A stretch of 21,412 bases of DNA from Rickettsiales bacterium (GTDB taxonomy: Bacteria; Pseudomonadota; Alphaproteobacteria; TMED109). This document shows, one piece after another, positions 1-7,818 of the stretch. Made by a program: the position numbers and the translations under genes. The DNA is taken from the NCBI GenBank assembly GCA_002720125.1, contig PBGQ01000045.1:1-21412 (forward strand), in the 5' to 3' direction. How positions within the stretch are numbered: position 1 is the first letter of the stretch; every line of letters begins with the position of its first letter. The notes under the pieces are model-generated. The model had not been told where the DNA came from and ran no database searches. It saw nothing but the letters and a program-made list of their open reading frames with translations.

Positions 1-534
1 TGCAAAAATATCATATGCTTCTCTATAGTTAATAGTTATCCAGTAAGAATAGAGTTTAGCTGCAGCATAAGGACTTCGAGGTTGGAATATAGTATTTTCA
101 TTTTGTGGTGGAGAAGATTTCCCAAACATCTCTGAAGTGGATGCTTGATAAAATCTTATATTTTTTTCCATATTGAGTGTCCTAATAGCTTCTAAAAGTC
201 TTATTGTACCTAATGCATCGGAATTAGCTGTATATTCAGGAGTCTCAAAACTAACTTTTACATGACTTTGTGCTCCAAGATTATAAATTTCAGAAGGTTT
301 AACTTTTTGAATTATTCTTATTAGGTTTGAAGCATCAGTTAAATCTCCAAAGTGTAAATGAAAATTTGGTTTCTCATGAGGATCGGCATAGATATTTTCT
401 AATCTACCAGTGTTAAAGGATGAAGACCTTCTCTTTATACCATGTACTTCATAGCCTTTCTTTAATAAAAATTCAGATAAGTATGCGCCATCTTGTCCAG
501 TGACGCCTGTAATAAGAGCAATTTTGTTATTCAC
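1..534 (-). CDS. gmd: GDP-mannose 4,6-dehydratase, N-terminal 178 residues (3' part outside window)
   Basis: The enzyme converts GDP-mannose to GDP-4-keto-6-deoxymannose, the precursor of GDP-fucose, GDP-rhamnose and related surface sugars. It is a cytosolic short-chain dehydrogenase/reductase of the extended type. Visible motifs are the NAD(P)-binding glycine motif GVTGQDG (residues 10-16), the basic stretch [14 protein letters not shown] that contacts cofactor (31-44), the TSEMFG segment with Thr133 and Glu135, and the YAAAK catalytic Tyr156/Lys160. The start is read as GTG at 534-532, just before NNKIALITG; an in-frame TTG lies three codons upstream, and no ATG fits. The gene runs off the left edge in frame. 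It is divergent from the O-antigen ligase-like gene with an 80-bp AT-rich gap. ManC, encoded at 5836-7215, would supply its substrate. The family is certain; the exact start is less so. Confidence 0.95.
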   Translation of the reverse strand, partial: MNNKIALITGVTGQDGAYLSEFLLKKGYEVHGIKRRSSSFNTGRLENIYADPHEKPNFHLHFGDLTDASNLIRIIQKVKPSEIYNLGAQSHVKVSFETPEYTANSDALGTIRLLEAIRTLNMEKNIRFYQASTSEMFGKSSPPQNENTIFQPRSPYAAAKLYSYWITINYREAYDIFA

Positions 535-614
535 AACTTCCAATCCATCAAAAATTACTTTAAACTCAACAACATGTTATTACTATATATCATATAATAA
601 TTTATGACAGCAAA

Positions 615-2783
615 ATGATAAAAACTTATAATTTCAATAGTATAAATTTTTTCATCAGTGGATTCTTCGCAATAATTTCAACTTGGATATTACTAGGGGC
701 AACTCCTTATTTAAGGCTAGGAGGTATGTTTATACAAGTAGAAACACAAATAATTTATTTACATAGTCTTTGCGCAGCAATGATGCTTTATAAAATATTT
801 GAAAATATAATTTTAACAAAAAAAAGGAAAAATATAGTACCTGATAACTTATTAACCTTACTACCTTTAGGGTTAGCAACTTCTAGTTTATTTTTAAGTC
901 TGTTAAAGGGCAGTTTCTACAAAGACCTTTTGGGAACTCCACAACTAGGCCAGGGAACCCTATGGTATTTTGATTTGTATGTAATGATTTTGGTGTTTTC
1001 ATCATTTTTGACACATAGAAGAGCAAGAATTATAATGTTAATAAATTTAGTTATATTAACCACTTTAGCTACTGTTTTTACTATAAAACCATTTTTTATG
1101 GGAATAAATGTTAGTTTTTATAACTTTACTGACTATCTTTGTTTCTATGGATCGCTTTGTTTTATTATATTTACTACCTTAACAAAGAACAAAATTCTAC
1201 TAATCTCTGGATATATAATTTTAGGACTTTATTTGTTACCATTAAAGAATAACGCTGCTTACTTTCTATGGATAATTGTTTTTTTAGCAGTTTTCATTTA
1301 TTATCTGCTTGATCAAATAAAATTTAAAGTAGTAGAAAAATTTAAAGATCTTCTTTATTCTAATATAGCTTTAACTGCGTATATTTTTGTTGCTTCAACT
1401 CTAATTTTATTAAGTTCAATAATATTTTGGTCTGGAGAATATGGGATCCCAGAAAAAATAACAAAATCAGTATTTTCTTCATTGGTGGTAAGAGGAAAGA
1501 TAGCTGAAATAAGTTTACTAAGCATGTTTGATTTTAAAAATTTTTTTCTTGGAAATGGCTGGGGTGAGGTGCCGCAAATATTGTTAGCAAATATGAGTGC
1601 CTGGCATTATGACCAACTAACATTAGGTTACAATCTGCACTTTCATACACATAATGAGCTTTTTGAGCACCTTGTTAGCATAGGAATTATAGGGTTTTTA
1701 TTATTTGTTTTCCAGATCTTCTACATATTCAAATATTCAGAAAGTAAGGAGATATTTACAAAGATGTCTTGGTTTTTCTTTTTTTCATTGACTTGCTTTT
1801 GGTTTATTTTTTCAGGAACATTGCCTTTGATTGCCGTTTCTATTGCCTGCTTATGGGAAAAAGCAACAATTAATAAACCAAAAAACCTTTATTATGAAAA
1901 ATTAGTAGAGTTAAAAAGAAAATTTCAAAACTTACTTCATGTTGGCATTTTATTTCTAATGATCTTAGGTACGAAAGCAACTTATGACACTATAAAAATG
2001 CATGACAAACTCAGTCAGGCAAATTTACTATCGCACGTAGAGACTTATAAAATAAGTAGCGATAAAAAGGAAAAATATCATTGTAAAAATTATTTTAAAG
2101 ATTTTGATAGAGGCGGTTACATGATTCCCCCTATGATCGATAATTACACAAACTATCTTATAAAAATCGAAAAAAACGAAATTAATAATAATAGTGCCGC
2201 TATATTAAAACTTTTGTTTTGCATAGCTGAAGAAATTATTGCTTCAGATAAAGCTAGCTTGGATTTAATTAGTTCAGTTATGCAGGCAGAAAGTAGACTG
2301 TATTTTAGTGAATATGAATCTTTAAAAGAATTAATCTACTCAAAAAAAGATATATCTATGTGGATGAATAGAGTTTATAAAATAGCAGATTTAGCACCAA
2401 AAAGAGGTGACCTTCTAATTCCTTCAATGGCATATTTTATAGAAAATGGAAATGCAGAGGAGATAATAGAATTATGCAAAAACAAAAAAGTTGAGGGAAT
2501 CAAAGCTTATTGTGAGTTAGTTTTTGCTTTTAATATTTTAAAGGATGATACATTATCACAAAGGCAACTAAACGTGGCCTTAGAACACTTAAAAAAGGCA
2601 GTAGAAGATGGCATTTTGAGAGAGAAAATATACGGTTGGTGGTATAATGCTTTTAAAGTAGGCAAATTACAAGGTTATAGTAAAGAGGGTATACCATTAT
2701 CTCCAGATATTTTATTTCATGTTTCACATGAGGAGGCTATTAATATATTAAAAATATTAAGTGACTACAAACCAATCCAATAG
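615..2783 (+). CDS. O-antigen ligase/polymerase-like membrane protein with C-terminal soluble domain
   Basis: This is a polytopic membrane protein of 722 residues. About 440 N-terminal residues hold roughly ten to twelve hydrophobic helices. A periplasmic-loop motif rich in histidine, HFHTHNELFEHL (residues 342-353), precedes a glycine-rich helix IGIIGFLLF. This pattern is typical of the O-antigen ligase / Wzy polymerase / PglL superfamily, which transfers or polymerises undecaprenyl-linked glycans in the periplasm. A last hydrophobic segment (about 440-455) is followed by about 270 soluble residues, rich in predicted helix, that I do not recognise; a TPR-like or Wzy_C_2-like domain is possible. 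Family ligases are usually 400-450 residues, so this one is long. ATG at 615 has no Shine-Dalgarno; a five-codon ORF at 604-618 overlaps it. Location opposite gmd supports a role in surface polysaccharide. Ligase, polymerase and protein glycosyltransferase cannot be told apart from sequence alone. Confidence 0.75.
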   Translation: MIKTYNFNSINFFISGFFAIISTWILLGATPYLRLGGMFIQVETQIIYLHSLCAAMMLYKIFENIILTKKRKNIVPDNLLTLLPLGLATSSLFLSLLKGSFYKDLLGTPQLGQGTLWYFDLYVMILVFSSFLTHRRARIIMLINLVILTTLATVFTIKPFFMGINVSFYNFTDYLCFYGSLCFIIFTTLTKNKILLISGYIILGLYLLPLKNNAAYFLWIIVFLAVFIYYLLDQIKFKVVEKFKDLLYSNIALTAYIFVASTLILLSSIIFWSGEYGIPEKITKSVFSSLVVRGKIAEISLLSMFDFKNFFLGNGWGEVPQILLANMSAWHYDQLTLGYNLHFHTHNELFEHLVSIGIIGFLLFVFQIFYIFKYSESKEIFTKMSWFFFFSLTCFWFIFSGTLPLIAVSIACLWEKATINKPKNLYYEKLVELKRKFQNLLHVGILFLMILGTKATYDTIKMHDKLSQANLLSHVETYKISSDKKEKYHCKNYFKDFDRGGYMIPPMIDNYTNYLIKIEKNEINNNSAAILKLLFCIAEEIIASDKASLDLISSVMQAESRLYFSEYESLKELIYSKKDISMWMNRVYKIADLAPKRGDLLIPSMAYFIENGNAEEIIELCKNKKVEGIKAYCELVFAFNILKDDTLSQRQLNVALEHLKKAVEDGILREKIYGWWYNAFKVGKLQGYSKEGIPLSPDILFHVSHEEAINILKILSDYKPIQ

Positions 2784-2787
2784 CTAT

Positions 2788-2820
2788 TGTGATATTAATA
2801 TCACACAAAGTTTTTTTTTT
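2788..2820 (+). terminator. Hairpin terminator after the O-antigen ligase-like gene
   Basis: A perfect 18-bp palindrome, TGTGATATTAATATCACA (2788-2805), can fold into a 7-bp stem with a TTAA loop. It is followed, after CAAAG, by ten T residues (2811-2820), five bases past the stop codon. The stem is AT-rich and the 5-nt gap before the T run is longer than ideal, so efficiency is uncertain. A perfect palindrome of this kind could also be a dimeric regulator site for the beta-barrel gene that starts about 100 bp downstream. Confidence 0.55.
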
Positions 2821-2845
2821 CTTTCTACTCATTATATTCTTTAAA

Positions 2846-2873
2846 TTGAAGTTTTTATTATGTATATTTATTT
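2846..2873 (+). promoter_or_regulatory. Possible promoter of the outer-membrane beta-barrel gene
   Basis: TTGAAG (2846-2851) resembles a -35 box. TTTATT (2868-2873) at 16-bp spacing, or TATATT (2863-2868) at a poor 11-bp spacing, could be the -10. The ligase-like gene is terminated upstream and the beta-barrel gene has its own strong ribosome site, so a promoter is expected here. The region is almost pure A/T, so the exact boxes are weakly supported. Confidence 0.3.
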
Positions 2874-2908
2874 ATTATTAATATTAATAAATTTTTAGGA
2901 GACGATTG

Positions 2909-4219
2909 ATGAAATTTTTTACAAAACTATGTGGAATATTGTCGTTGTCTGTAATTTTATTTTCAACTGCATACATTAAAGAAGGTAAAGCGTATCTTAC
3001 TAGTGTTTATGGTTTCAGTTGTACAAGTAATAGTTATGGTACACAACACGGTAATATTTACATTTCAGTATATAACTTTGGGGGAACATTACCTAGAGAA
3101 GGTATTGGTCAGGGTTCTTATTCTGGAATAAATTGTGTCTATTCAGGAGCTGGTAGGACTAACAGTTCAGCTATAGTTTCTGGTGATGTTGCTAGGGTAG
3201 CTGCTAACGCCATTGTTGGTTCTGTCACTAGTAGAATTATGACAGCTATGACTCAGAGTGAAGATACTGCTGCTAATATGTCATATTCCGCAAATGGTAA
3301 TGGCGTAGGCATGGCCGCTAATGGTTTAATAGGTGGATTAAGTCTATGGACAAATTATACAGACACAGATTTTGATAACGATCAAACATTCACTGCTTTC
3401 AGATTTAATTCTAATGCATACACTGGAGACGCGAGTGCTCTCACTGTTGGTATAGATAAGAGAATAGGTAATTTTCTTGTTGGTATATCATCAACTAATT
3501 TTGATACTGATTTAAACACTTCTGTAAACTCTGGTACTTATAAAGCTGACGGTAGTACTTATGGAGTTTATATTGGTTTAAATACTGGTGTCTTAAATAT
3601 TAGCGCAGGTGTTGGAACTGGTGATTATGATGTTGATACAACCAGAGTAGACTTGGGAACTGGCAATACAACTATAACAGGAACGGCTACTGCCGATGTT
3701 GACTATCATCATATTTCAGCGTCCGCAACACTTTCTAGAGGTAAATTCAGTATAGCGCCAAGAGTAGCTTACAGAAGTCTAGATTTGGATACGCCATCTT
3801 TTACAGATGTAGTACCTAATGATGCTAATACTGGTTCAGTGGGAGGCGATGCTGGAGCCACGTCTGCATCTGATAATACAACTGCCAATGAAACAGTTGC
3901 AGCCCTCTCGGCTTCTACTGAAATGACAGAAGTTGGATTGAGTATTGCTGCTAATCTTGGTTTTATAACGCCTTTCGTGGATTACGCCTATGTTGATGAA
4001 ACAACTACAAGCGCCACGTATAGGTCATCGTTAACTACCAAGGATACTGCAGGTACAGATCAGGCAGCATCTAATGCTGATGGATACACATCTTTTGGAG
4101 GCGGTATCATGATTAATCTTAGAAATAGACTAACAGGTACTATTTCTTATTATGATGTAACCGATAGAGATGATTATAATGAAGACACAACCTCATTTAC
4201 ACTGAGATTGCAGTTCTAA
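2909..4219 (+). CDS. Secreted outer-membrane beta-barrel (autotransporter-type) protein
   Basis: This 436-residue exported protein has a Sec signal peptide: Lys2 and Lys6, a hydrophobic core at 7-21, and probable cleavage after GKA (26-28) or STA (19-21). A small N-terminal domain (about 29-80) carries two cysteines, Cys38 and Cys76, that could form a disulfide. The rest is a series of amphipathic, Gly/Asn/Thr/Asp-rich strands, with alternating patterns such as ALTVGIDKRIGNFLVGI. It ends in the terminal-Phe strand FTLRLQF that is typical of BAM-inserted barrels. Overall it looks like the beta-domain of an autotransporter with almost no passenger, or a free-standing porin-like barrel. The start is ATG 2909, seven bases after AGGAG (2897-2901); the TTG immediately before it is not needed. 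A strong terminator follows. A low-complexity Thr/Ala/Gly/Asp stretch near residues 305-335 is probably an extracellular loop. Its ligand or substrate is unknown. Confidence 0.75.
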   Translation: MKFFTKLCGILSLSVILFSTAYIKEGKAYLTSVYGFSCTSNSYGTQHGNIYISVYNFGGTLPREGIGQGSYSGINCVYSGAGRTNSSAIVSGDVARVAANAIVGSVTSRIMTAMTQSEDTAANMSYSANGNGVGMAANGLIGGLSLWTNYTDTDFDNDQTFTAFRFNSNAYTGDASALTVGIDKRIGNFLVGISSTNFDTDLNTSVNSGTYKADGSTYGVYIGLNTGVLNISAGVGTGDYDVDTTRVDLGTGNTTITGTATADVDYHHISASATLSRGKFSIAPRVAYRSLDLDTPSFTDVVPNDANTGSVGGDAGATSASDNTTANETVAALSASTEMTEVGLSIAANLGFITPFVDYAYVDETTTSATYRSSLTTKDTAGTDQAASNADGYTSFGGGIMINLRNRLTGTISYYDVTDRDDYNEDTTSFTLRLQF

Positions 4220-4252
4220 TTTATAAAAAGACTTGTATCTTCTAAATACAAA

Positions 4253-4286
4253 CCCTCCCTACTTTAGTAGGGGGGGATTTTTTTTT
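4253..4286 (+). terminator. Strong rho-independent terminator after the beta-barrel gene
   Basis: CCCTCCCTAC (4253-4262) pairs with GTAGGGGGGG (4267-4276) as a 10-bp stem with one T-G wobble and a 4-nt loop, followed by nine T residues (4278-4286). It is the most GC-rich hairpin in the window. It lies between convergent genes, and its T run overlaps the last two bases of the stop codon of the minus-strand transporter. Confidence 0.9.
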
Positions 4287-5823
4287 AATCCTTTGATTTA
4301 AATCTTGTTTTTTGAATAATTATTACAGTTATTACAGGCACTAAAAAAGTGATTAAAGTTACTGAAACTAGTAACTCGTCTAAATTTGAATAATCAGACT
4401 TATTTATTACCTCATTTGTTTTGAGATTTTTGACTTCTCTTTTGATTTCAAAGATTTGATTGAGATATTTGGTAAAAAGCTCTTTCGCTGATAGTGATAG
4501 ATTTGTAAAAGATGCAAAAACAGCAAAAAAAGTAGCTTTATAACGCATTGGAGCATTTCTGGCTATCCAGGCCAGCAGTGGTATCATTGCTATTTGAGAT
4601 ATAGGTGACTCTACTGCCGTATTTATTAGAGCTATAAATCTGGCATCTACTATGCCATTAGTAATTTGGCTAGTGTAATTGTGTAGACCGTAATACATAA
4701 AAATACTAGGAAGATATAAAAGAGAGGATATAATTGATAAAAATAAAAATAATTTTGCAATTGAGCTTTTAATCATAGTATTCTTAAAAAGTAGCATTCC
4801 AACTAAAGTTAACAATGCTGCAGTTAGAGATAAGGAAGCAAGGAAAGCTTGATCAAATTTTAATACATCTATCTCAAACCAATTAATACCAGGTCCTGGT
4901 GTTGGCATAGCTCTGTATATGAATATTATAAAGGCAGTACCCACAATGCTATATTTTTCTTTTTTACTTAAGGTTTTAGTTAAAAAGTACATTAAAATGG
5001 CAATTAAGAGGAGGGAAGTACAAAGTACAATTTCTTGCGCAAACTTAACTTTTAACCCACCTAAAATAATAGCAATAGATACAAAAACTAGACTTCCAAA
5101 AAATATTTTATAATCTAAGCTATTAAATTTTTTATTATCTATAAAAATTCTCGAACCTTTACCAAGTATGGAAGAAATAACTACTCCTGAAATAGATAGC
5201 AAAGGTATAGTAAGTGATAAAAGATAGATGTTAGAATATGCTTGTAAAACTACAATCTCATCTTCTATGCTTACTCCTCGAAAAATTAAAACGTTTATCA
5301 GAGATACTAAAAGAGAACCTAGAATAATAGCAAACCTTCCATACATTTGTATTAGAGTATGTTCTTTTTTAAAATCAAAGTTATTTTTATTTTTTGATAT
5401 TTTACTATAGTTTGACTCAACTGCTTCAACTGTCATGGCATCCGCAATTACATCCTGAATAACGTATCCAATTGGAGTTAATAAGGCACTTAAAATAAAC
5501 CAACTTTCAGCTTTAAGGTATTTTTCCATAAAAGTTCTATCCGTTAATAGAAAATACATGATAAGAAGGCTAAGGAAAATTACAGAAGCCCCCAAATAAA
5601 CTAATAAATTTTTATGCTTCCAACACTTATCTACTATAAAACCAACTGGCATTTTTAAGGCCCATGGTATACCTGCCCAAAAGCCTATAGATGCTATAAA
5701 AGCTGCAGATAAGTTTAGATAATCTTTTAAAAAGAACATACCCACAATGTTGGTTAAGCCTGATACACCCGCTGAAGCATAAATCAGAAGTGGAGGTATA
5801 TATGTCCATTTCAAAATTCCCAT
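4285..5823 (-). CDS. MFS transporter of the folate-biopterin (BT1) type
   Basis: This is a 512-residue inner-membrane protein with about twelve hydrophobic segments. The MFS loop 2-3 motif is present in the form MPVGFIVDKCWKHK (58-71). After the fourth helix comes QDVIADAMTVEAVE (123-136), which resembles the conserved acidic motif of BT1-family folate/biopterin transporters (Asp124, Asp128, Glu133). A later PTPGPGINWFEIDVLKFDQAF segment also matches the BT1 layout of a Pro-rich turn followed by a helix. The family suggests uptake or exchange of folates, pterins or another anionic metabolite by secondary transport; the real substrate is unknown. It starts 12 nt after the manC stop, with no good ribosome site, so it is probably co-transcribed with manC and the cytochrome c gene. 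The position beside manC may mean a link to sugar metabolism, but that is inference. Confidence 0.7.
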   Translation of the reverse strand: MGILKWTYIPPLLIYASAGVSGLTNIVGMFFLKDYLNLSAAFIASIGFWAGIPWALKMPVGFIVDKCWKHKNLLVYLGASVIFLSLLIMYFLLTDRTFMEKYLKAESWFILSALLTPIGYVIQDVIADAMTVEAVESNYSKISKNKNNFDFKKEHTLIQMYGRFAIILGSLLVSLINVLIFRGVSIEDEIVVLQAYSNIYLLSLTIPLLSISGVVISSILGKGSRIFIDNKKFNSLDYKIFFGSLVFVSIAIILGGLKVKFAQEIVLCTSLLLIAILMYFLTKTLSKKEKYSIVGTAFIIFIYRAMPTPGPGINWFEIDVLKFDQAFLASLSLTAALLTLVGMLLFKNTMIKSSIAKLFLFLSIISSLLYLPSIFMYYGLHNYTSQITNGIVDARFIALINTAVESPISQIAMIPLLAWIARNAPMRYKATFFAVFASFTNLSLSAKELFTKYLNQIFEIKREVKNLKTNEVINKSDYSNLDELLVSVTLITFLVPVITVIIIQKTRFKSKD

Positions 5824-5835
5824 GGCTTTTTATAT

Positions 5836-7215
5836 TTACCTACTGTATTTATCTTCAAATCTTATTATATCATCTTCTCTTAAATAAGTTCCTGTTTGCA
5901 CTTCAATAATTATAAGGTCCTTATTAGATACGTTTTCTATTCTGTGTAATTGACCTTTTTTTATAAAAGTAGATTCATTAGTAGATAATATGAAAGTCTT
6001 TTTTCCTTTGGTTATTTTCGCTTGGCCTTCAACTACGACCCAATGCTCGGATCTTTTTAGATGCTTTTGTAGAGATATCTTTTCTCCAGGGAGGATATGT
6101 AATTTTTTTACTTTATATGACTTTTCCGATTTTATATTTTGGAAACTTCCCCACGGCCTATTTTCATCGCTGTCATTGAAAACCTCTTCTCTTTTTCTTT
6201 TTCTAAGTTTTTCAACTATTTTTCTTAAATTTTTAGCCGATCCTTTTTTGGAAACTAAAATAGCATTTTTTGTATTTATTATAATCAAGTCTTCTACACC
6301 CGAGGTTACCATAAGTTTTTCATCTGAATAGGTCATATTATTTTTACTATCAACTGAAAATATATCTCCAAATTTATTTTTAATTTTTGATAAGGACTCA
6401 AAAGTTCCTAAATCACTCCACAGTGTATTAATAGGAACAATAACTTTATCAAAATTTTTTTCCATAATTGCATAATCAAAAGAGATAGATTTAATTTTTT
6501 TCCAAGGGGAGTTGTTCAGCAATATGAACTCTTTATCTTTTTTTGCCTTTTTACATGAATCAACAGATAAATTATAAAGTTCTTTAGCATGCTTTAGAAA
6601 TAGTTCTTTGAGAACGCTATTTTTAACTACAGTTATACCGGTATTCCAAAAAGCATCCTCTAATAACAACTTTTTTGCTTTTTTTATATTTGGTTTTTCT
6701 ATAAATTTTTTAATTTTATATCCATCATCAACTTTTTTTTTCTTATCTGCTAATATGTAACCAAAATTTGTATTAGCACTATCGCATATTGCTCCTACAG
6801 AAACTAGGTGGCCTTTCTCCGCTAGTTTTGATGCTTTGATAATAGTTGCATTAAATTCTTTTTTACTCTTAATATAGTGGTCAGAAGGAAGAATACATAA
6901 TACAGCATCAGACTCTGAAAAAAAAGAGGCTACAGCGCATGCTGGAGCTGTATTTTTTTGTGAACTTTCAAGTATTAGTTTATCAGTATTAATCTTATAT
7001 TCCTTTATATACTTTAATACTTCAAACCTGTGTTCTTTATTAGCTATAATAATAGGGCTTGAAAAAATATCATTTTTAACTCTATCAAGAGTATCTAAAA
7101 AAAGAGACTTTTTATTTTTAAATATATCTATAAATTGTTTTGCCTTATTTATCCTAGATAATGGCCATAATCTAACACCTGAACCACCGGATAGTATTAC
7201 AGGCTTAATTTGCAT
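5836..7215 (-). CDS. manC: Mannose-1-phosphate guanylyltransferase / mannose-6-phosphate isomerase (bifunctional ManC/AlgA type)
   Basis: The enzyme isomerises fructose-6-phosphate to mannose-6-phosphate and makes GDP-mannose from mannose-1-phosphate and GTP. Length (459 residues) and the two-domain layout match the bifunctional type II family. The nucleotidyltransferase domain begins with the pyrophosphorylase signature ILSGGSGVRLWPLSR (7-21), which has Val14 where the family usually has Thr. KKFIEKPN (around 166) and FWNTGI follow as expected. The C-terminal cupin starts at NRPWGSF (352-358) and carries the metal-binding motif SLQKHLKRSEHW (381-392). The start overlaps the end of the cytochrome c gene by 11 nt, implying one transcript. 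A phosphomannomutase, needed between the two activities, is not in the window. Gmd at the left edge would use the product. Lys-rich composition fits the AT-rich genome. Confidence 0.93.
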   Translation of the reverse strand: MQIKPVILSGGSGVRLWPLSRINKAKQFIDIFKNKKSLFLDTLDRVKNDIFSSPIIIANKEHRFEVLKYIKEYKINTDKLILESSQKNTAPACAVASFFSESDAVLCILPSDHYIKSKKEFNATIIKASKLAEKGHLVSVGAICDSANTNFGYILADKKKKVDDGYKIKKFIEKPNIKKAKKLLLEDAFWNTGITVVKNSVLKELFLKHAKELYNLSVDSCKKAKKDKEFILLNNSPWKKIKSISFDYAIMEKNFDKVIVPINTLWSDLGTFESLSKIKNKFGDIFSVDSKNNMTYSDEKLMVTSGVEDLIIINTKNAILVSKKGSAKNLRKIVEKLRKRKREEVFNDSDENRPWGSFQNIKSEKSYKVKKLHILPGEKISLQKHLKRSEHWVVVEGQAKITKGKKTFILSTNESTFIKKGQLHRIENVSNKDLIIIEVQTGTYLREDDIIRFEDKYSR

Positions 7216-7741
7216 CTTTATTAAATGCTATATAATTTAAAACATTAATTAGGTCGTTATCTTTTTTTATTCCTTTATAAGACATTTTTGTACCAGGAGC
7301 CCATTCTTTTGGATTTTTAAGAAAGTAATATAAATTTACCAAATTCCAATCGCCGTCCATTTGTTTAAATGTTTTAGAATACTTGTATCCTTCTATAGTT
7401 CCTATTCTTCTGTCAATTAACAAAGCAAGAGAAGGTCCTATTTTATTTTTATGAGGTAATTTGAATTCATGACAGGCACTACAGTTTTTAGTAATAAACT
7501 TTTTTCCAGAGTCCTTGTCTGACCTAGAAATTAAGTCAGCTAATGCAGAATTACTAATTTCCTTTTTTTCACTTTTTTCTTTTTCCTTTTCTATTTCTAC
7601 TATCTCACTTTCGACTGTGTAGGAAACAACTTTTCCAGACTCGTAAGGATTATAAATTAATTCACTAATAAAGCCAGCTAGCAGGAAAAATAAGATTGCC
7701 GTGAGTATAGCGCACAATAACTTATTGATTTCAGATGACAT
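7205..7741 (-). CDS. Membrane-anchored class I cytochrome c
   Basis: This 178-residue electron carrier is tethered to the periplasmic face of the inner membrane. An N-terminal hydrophobic helix (about 8-29) acts as an uncleaved anchor. A charged Glu/Lys linker (45-62) follows, then a single heme c domain with CSACH (87-91). The likely axial Met153 lies in the GTKMSYKG segment. The layout resembles the CycM/c552-type cytochromes of alphaproteobacteria, which pass electrons from the bc1 complex to terminal oxidases; that role is inferred. The gene is divergent from kdsB across a 77-bp AT-rich gap, an order common in alphaproteobacteria. It is followed, with 11-nt overlap, by manC, which is an unusual downstream partner. 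Family assignment is firm; the exact redox partner is not shown. Confidence 0.9.
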   Translation of the reverse strand: MSSEINKLLCAILTAILFFLLAGFISELIYNPYESGKVVSYTVESEIVEIEKEKEKSEKKEISNSALADLISRSDKDSGKKFITKNCSACHEFKLPHKNKIGPSLALLIDRRIGTIEGYKYSKTFKQMDGDWNLVNLYYFLKNPKEWAPGTKMSYKGIKKDNDLINVLNYIAFNKDAN

Positions 7742-7818
7742 TATATTACTCTATTCTAATTATTATATTATTATTATATTTCTTTTATATTTAAGTAAAG
7801 TTATAAAATAGCACAAAT

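Noticed and set aside
604..618. Five-codon ORF (MTAK) overlapping the start of the ligase-like gene as ATGA
   Set aside because: No Shine-Dalgarno and too short to judge; a leader peptide cannot be told from chance.
2788..2805. CRP/FNR binding site
   Set aside because: The half-sites fit but the spacer is 8 bases instead of 6, and a T run follows, so a terminator is the better call.
5990..6331. 113-residue open frame on the plus strand opposite manC
   Set aside because: Lies entirely inside the manC coding region on the other strand, has Phe/Ser-rich shadow composition and no start signals.
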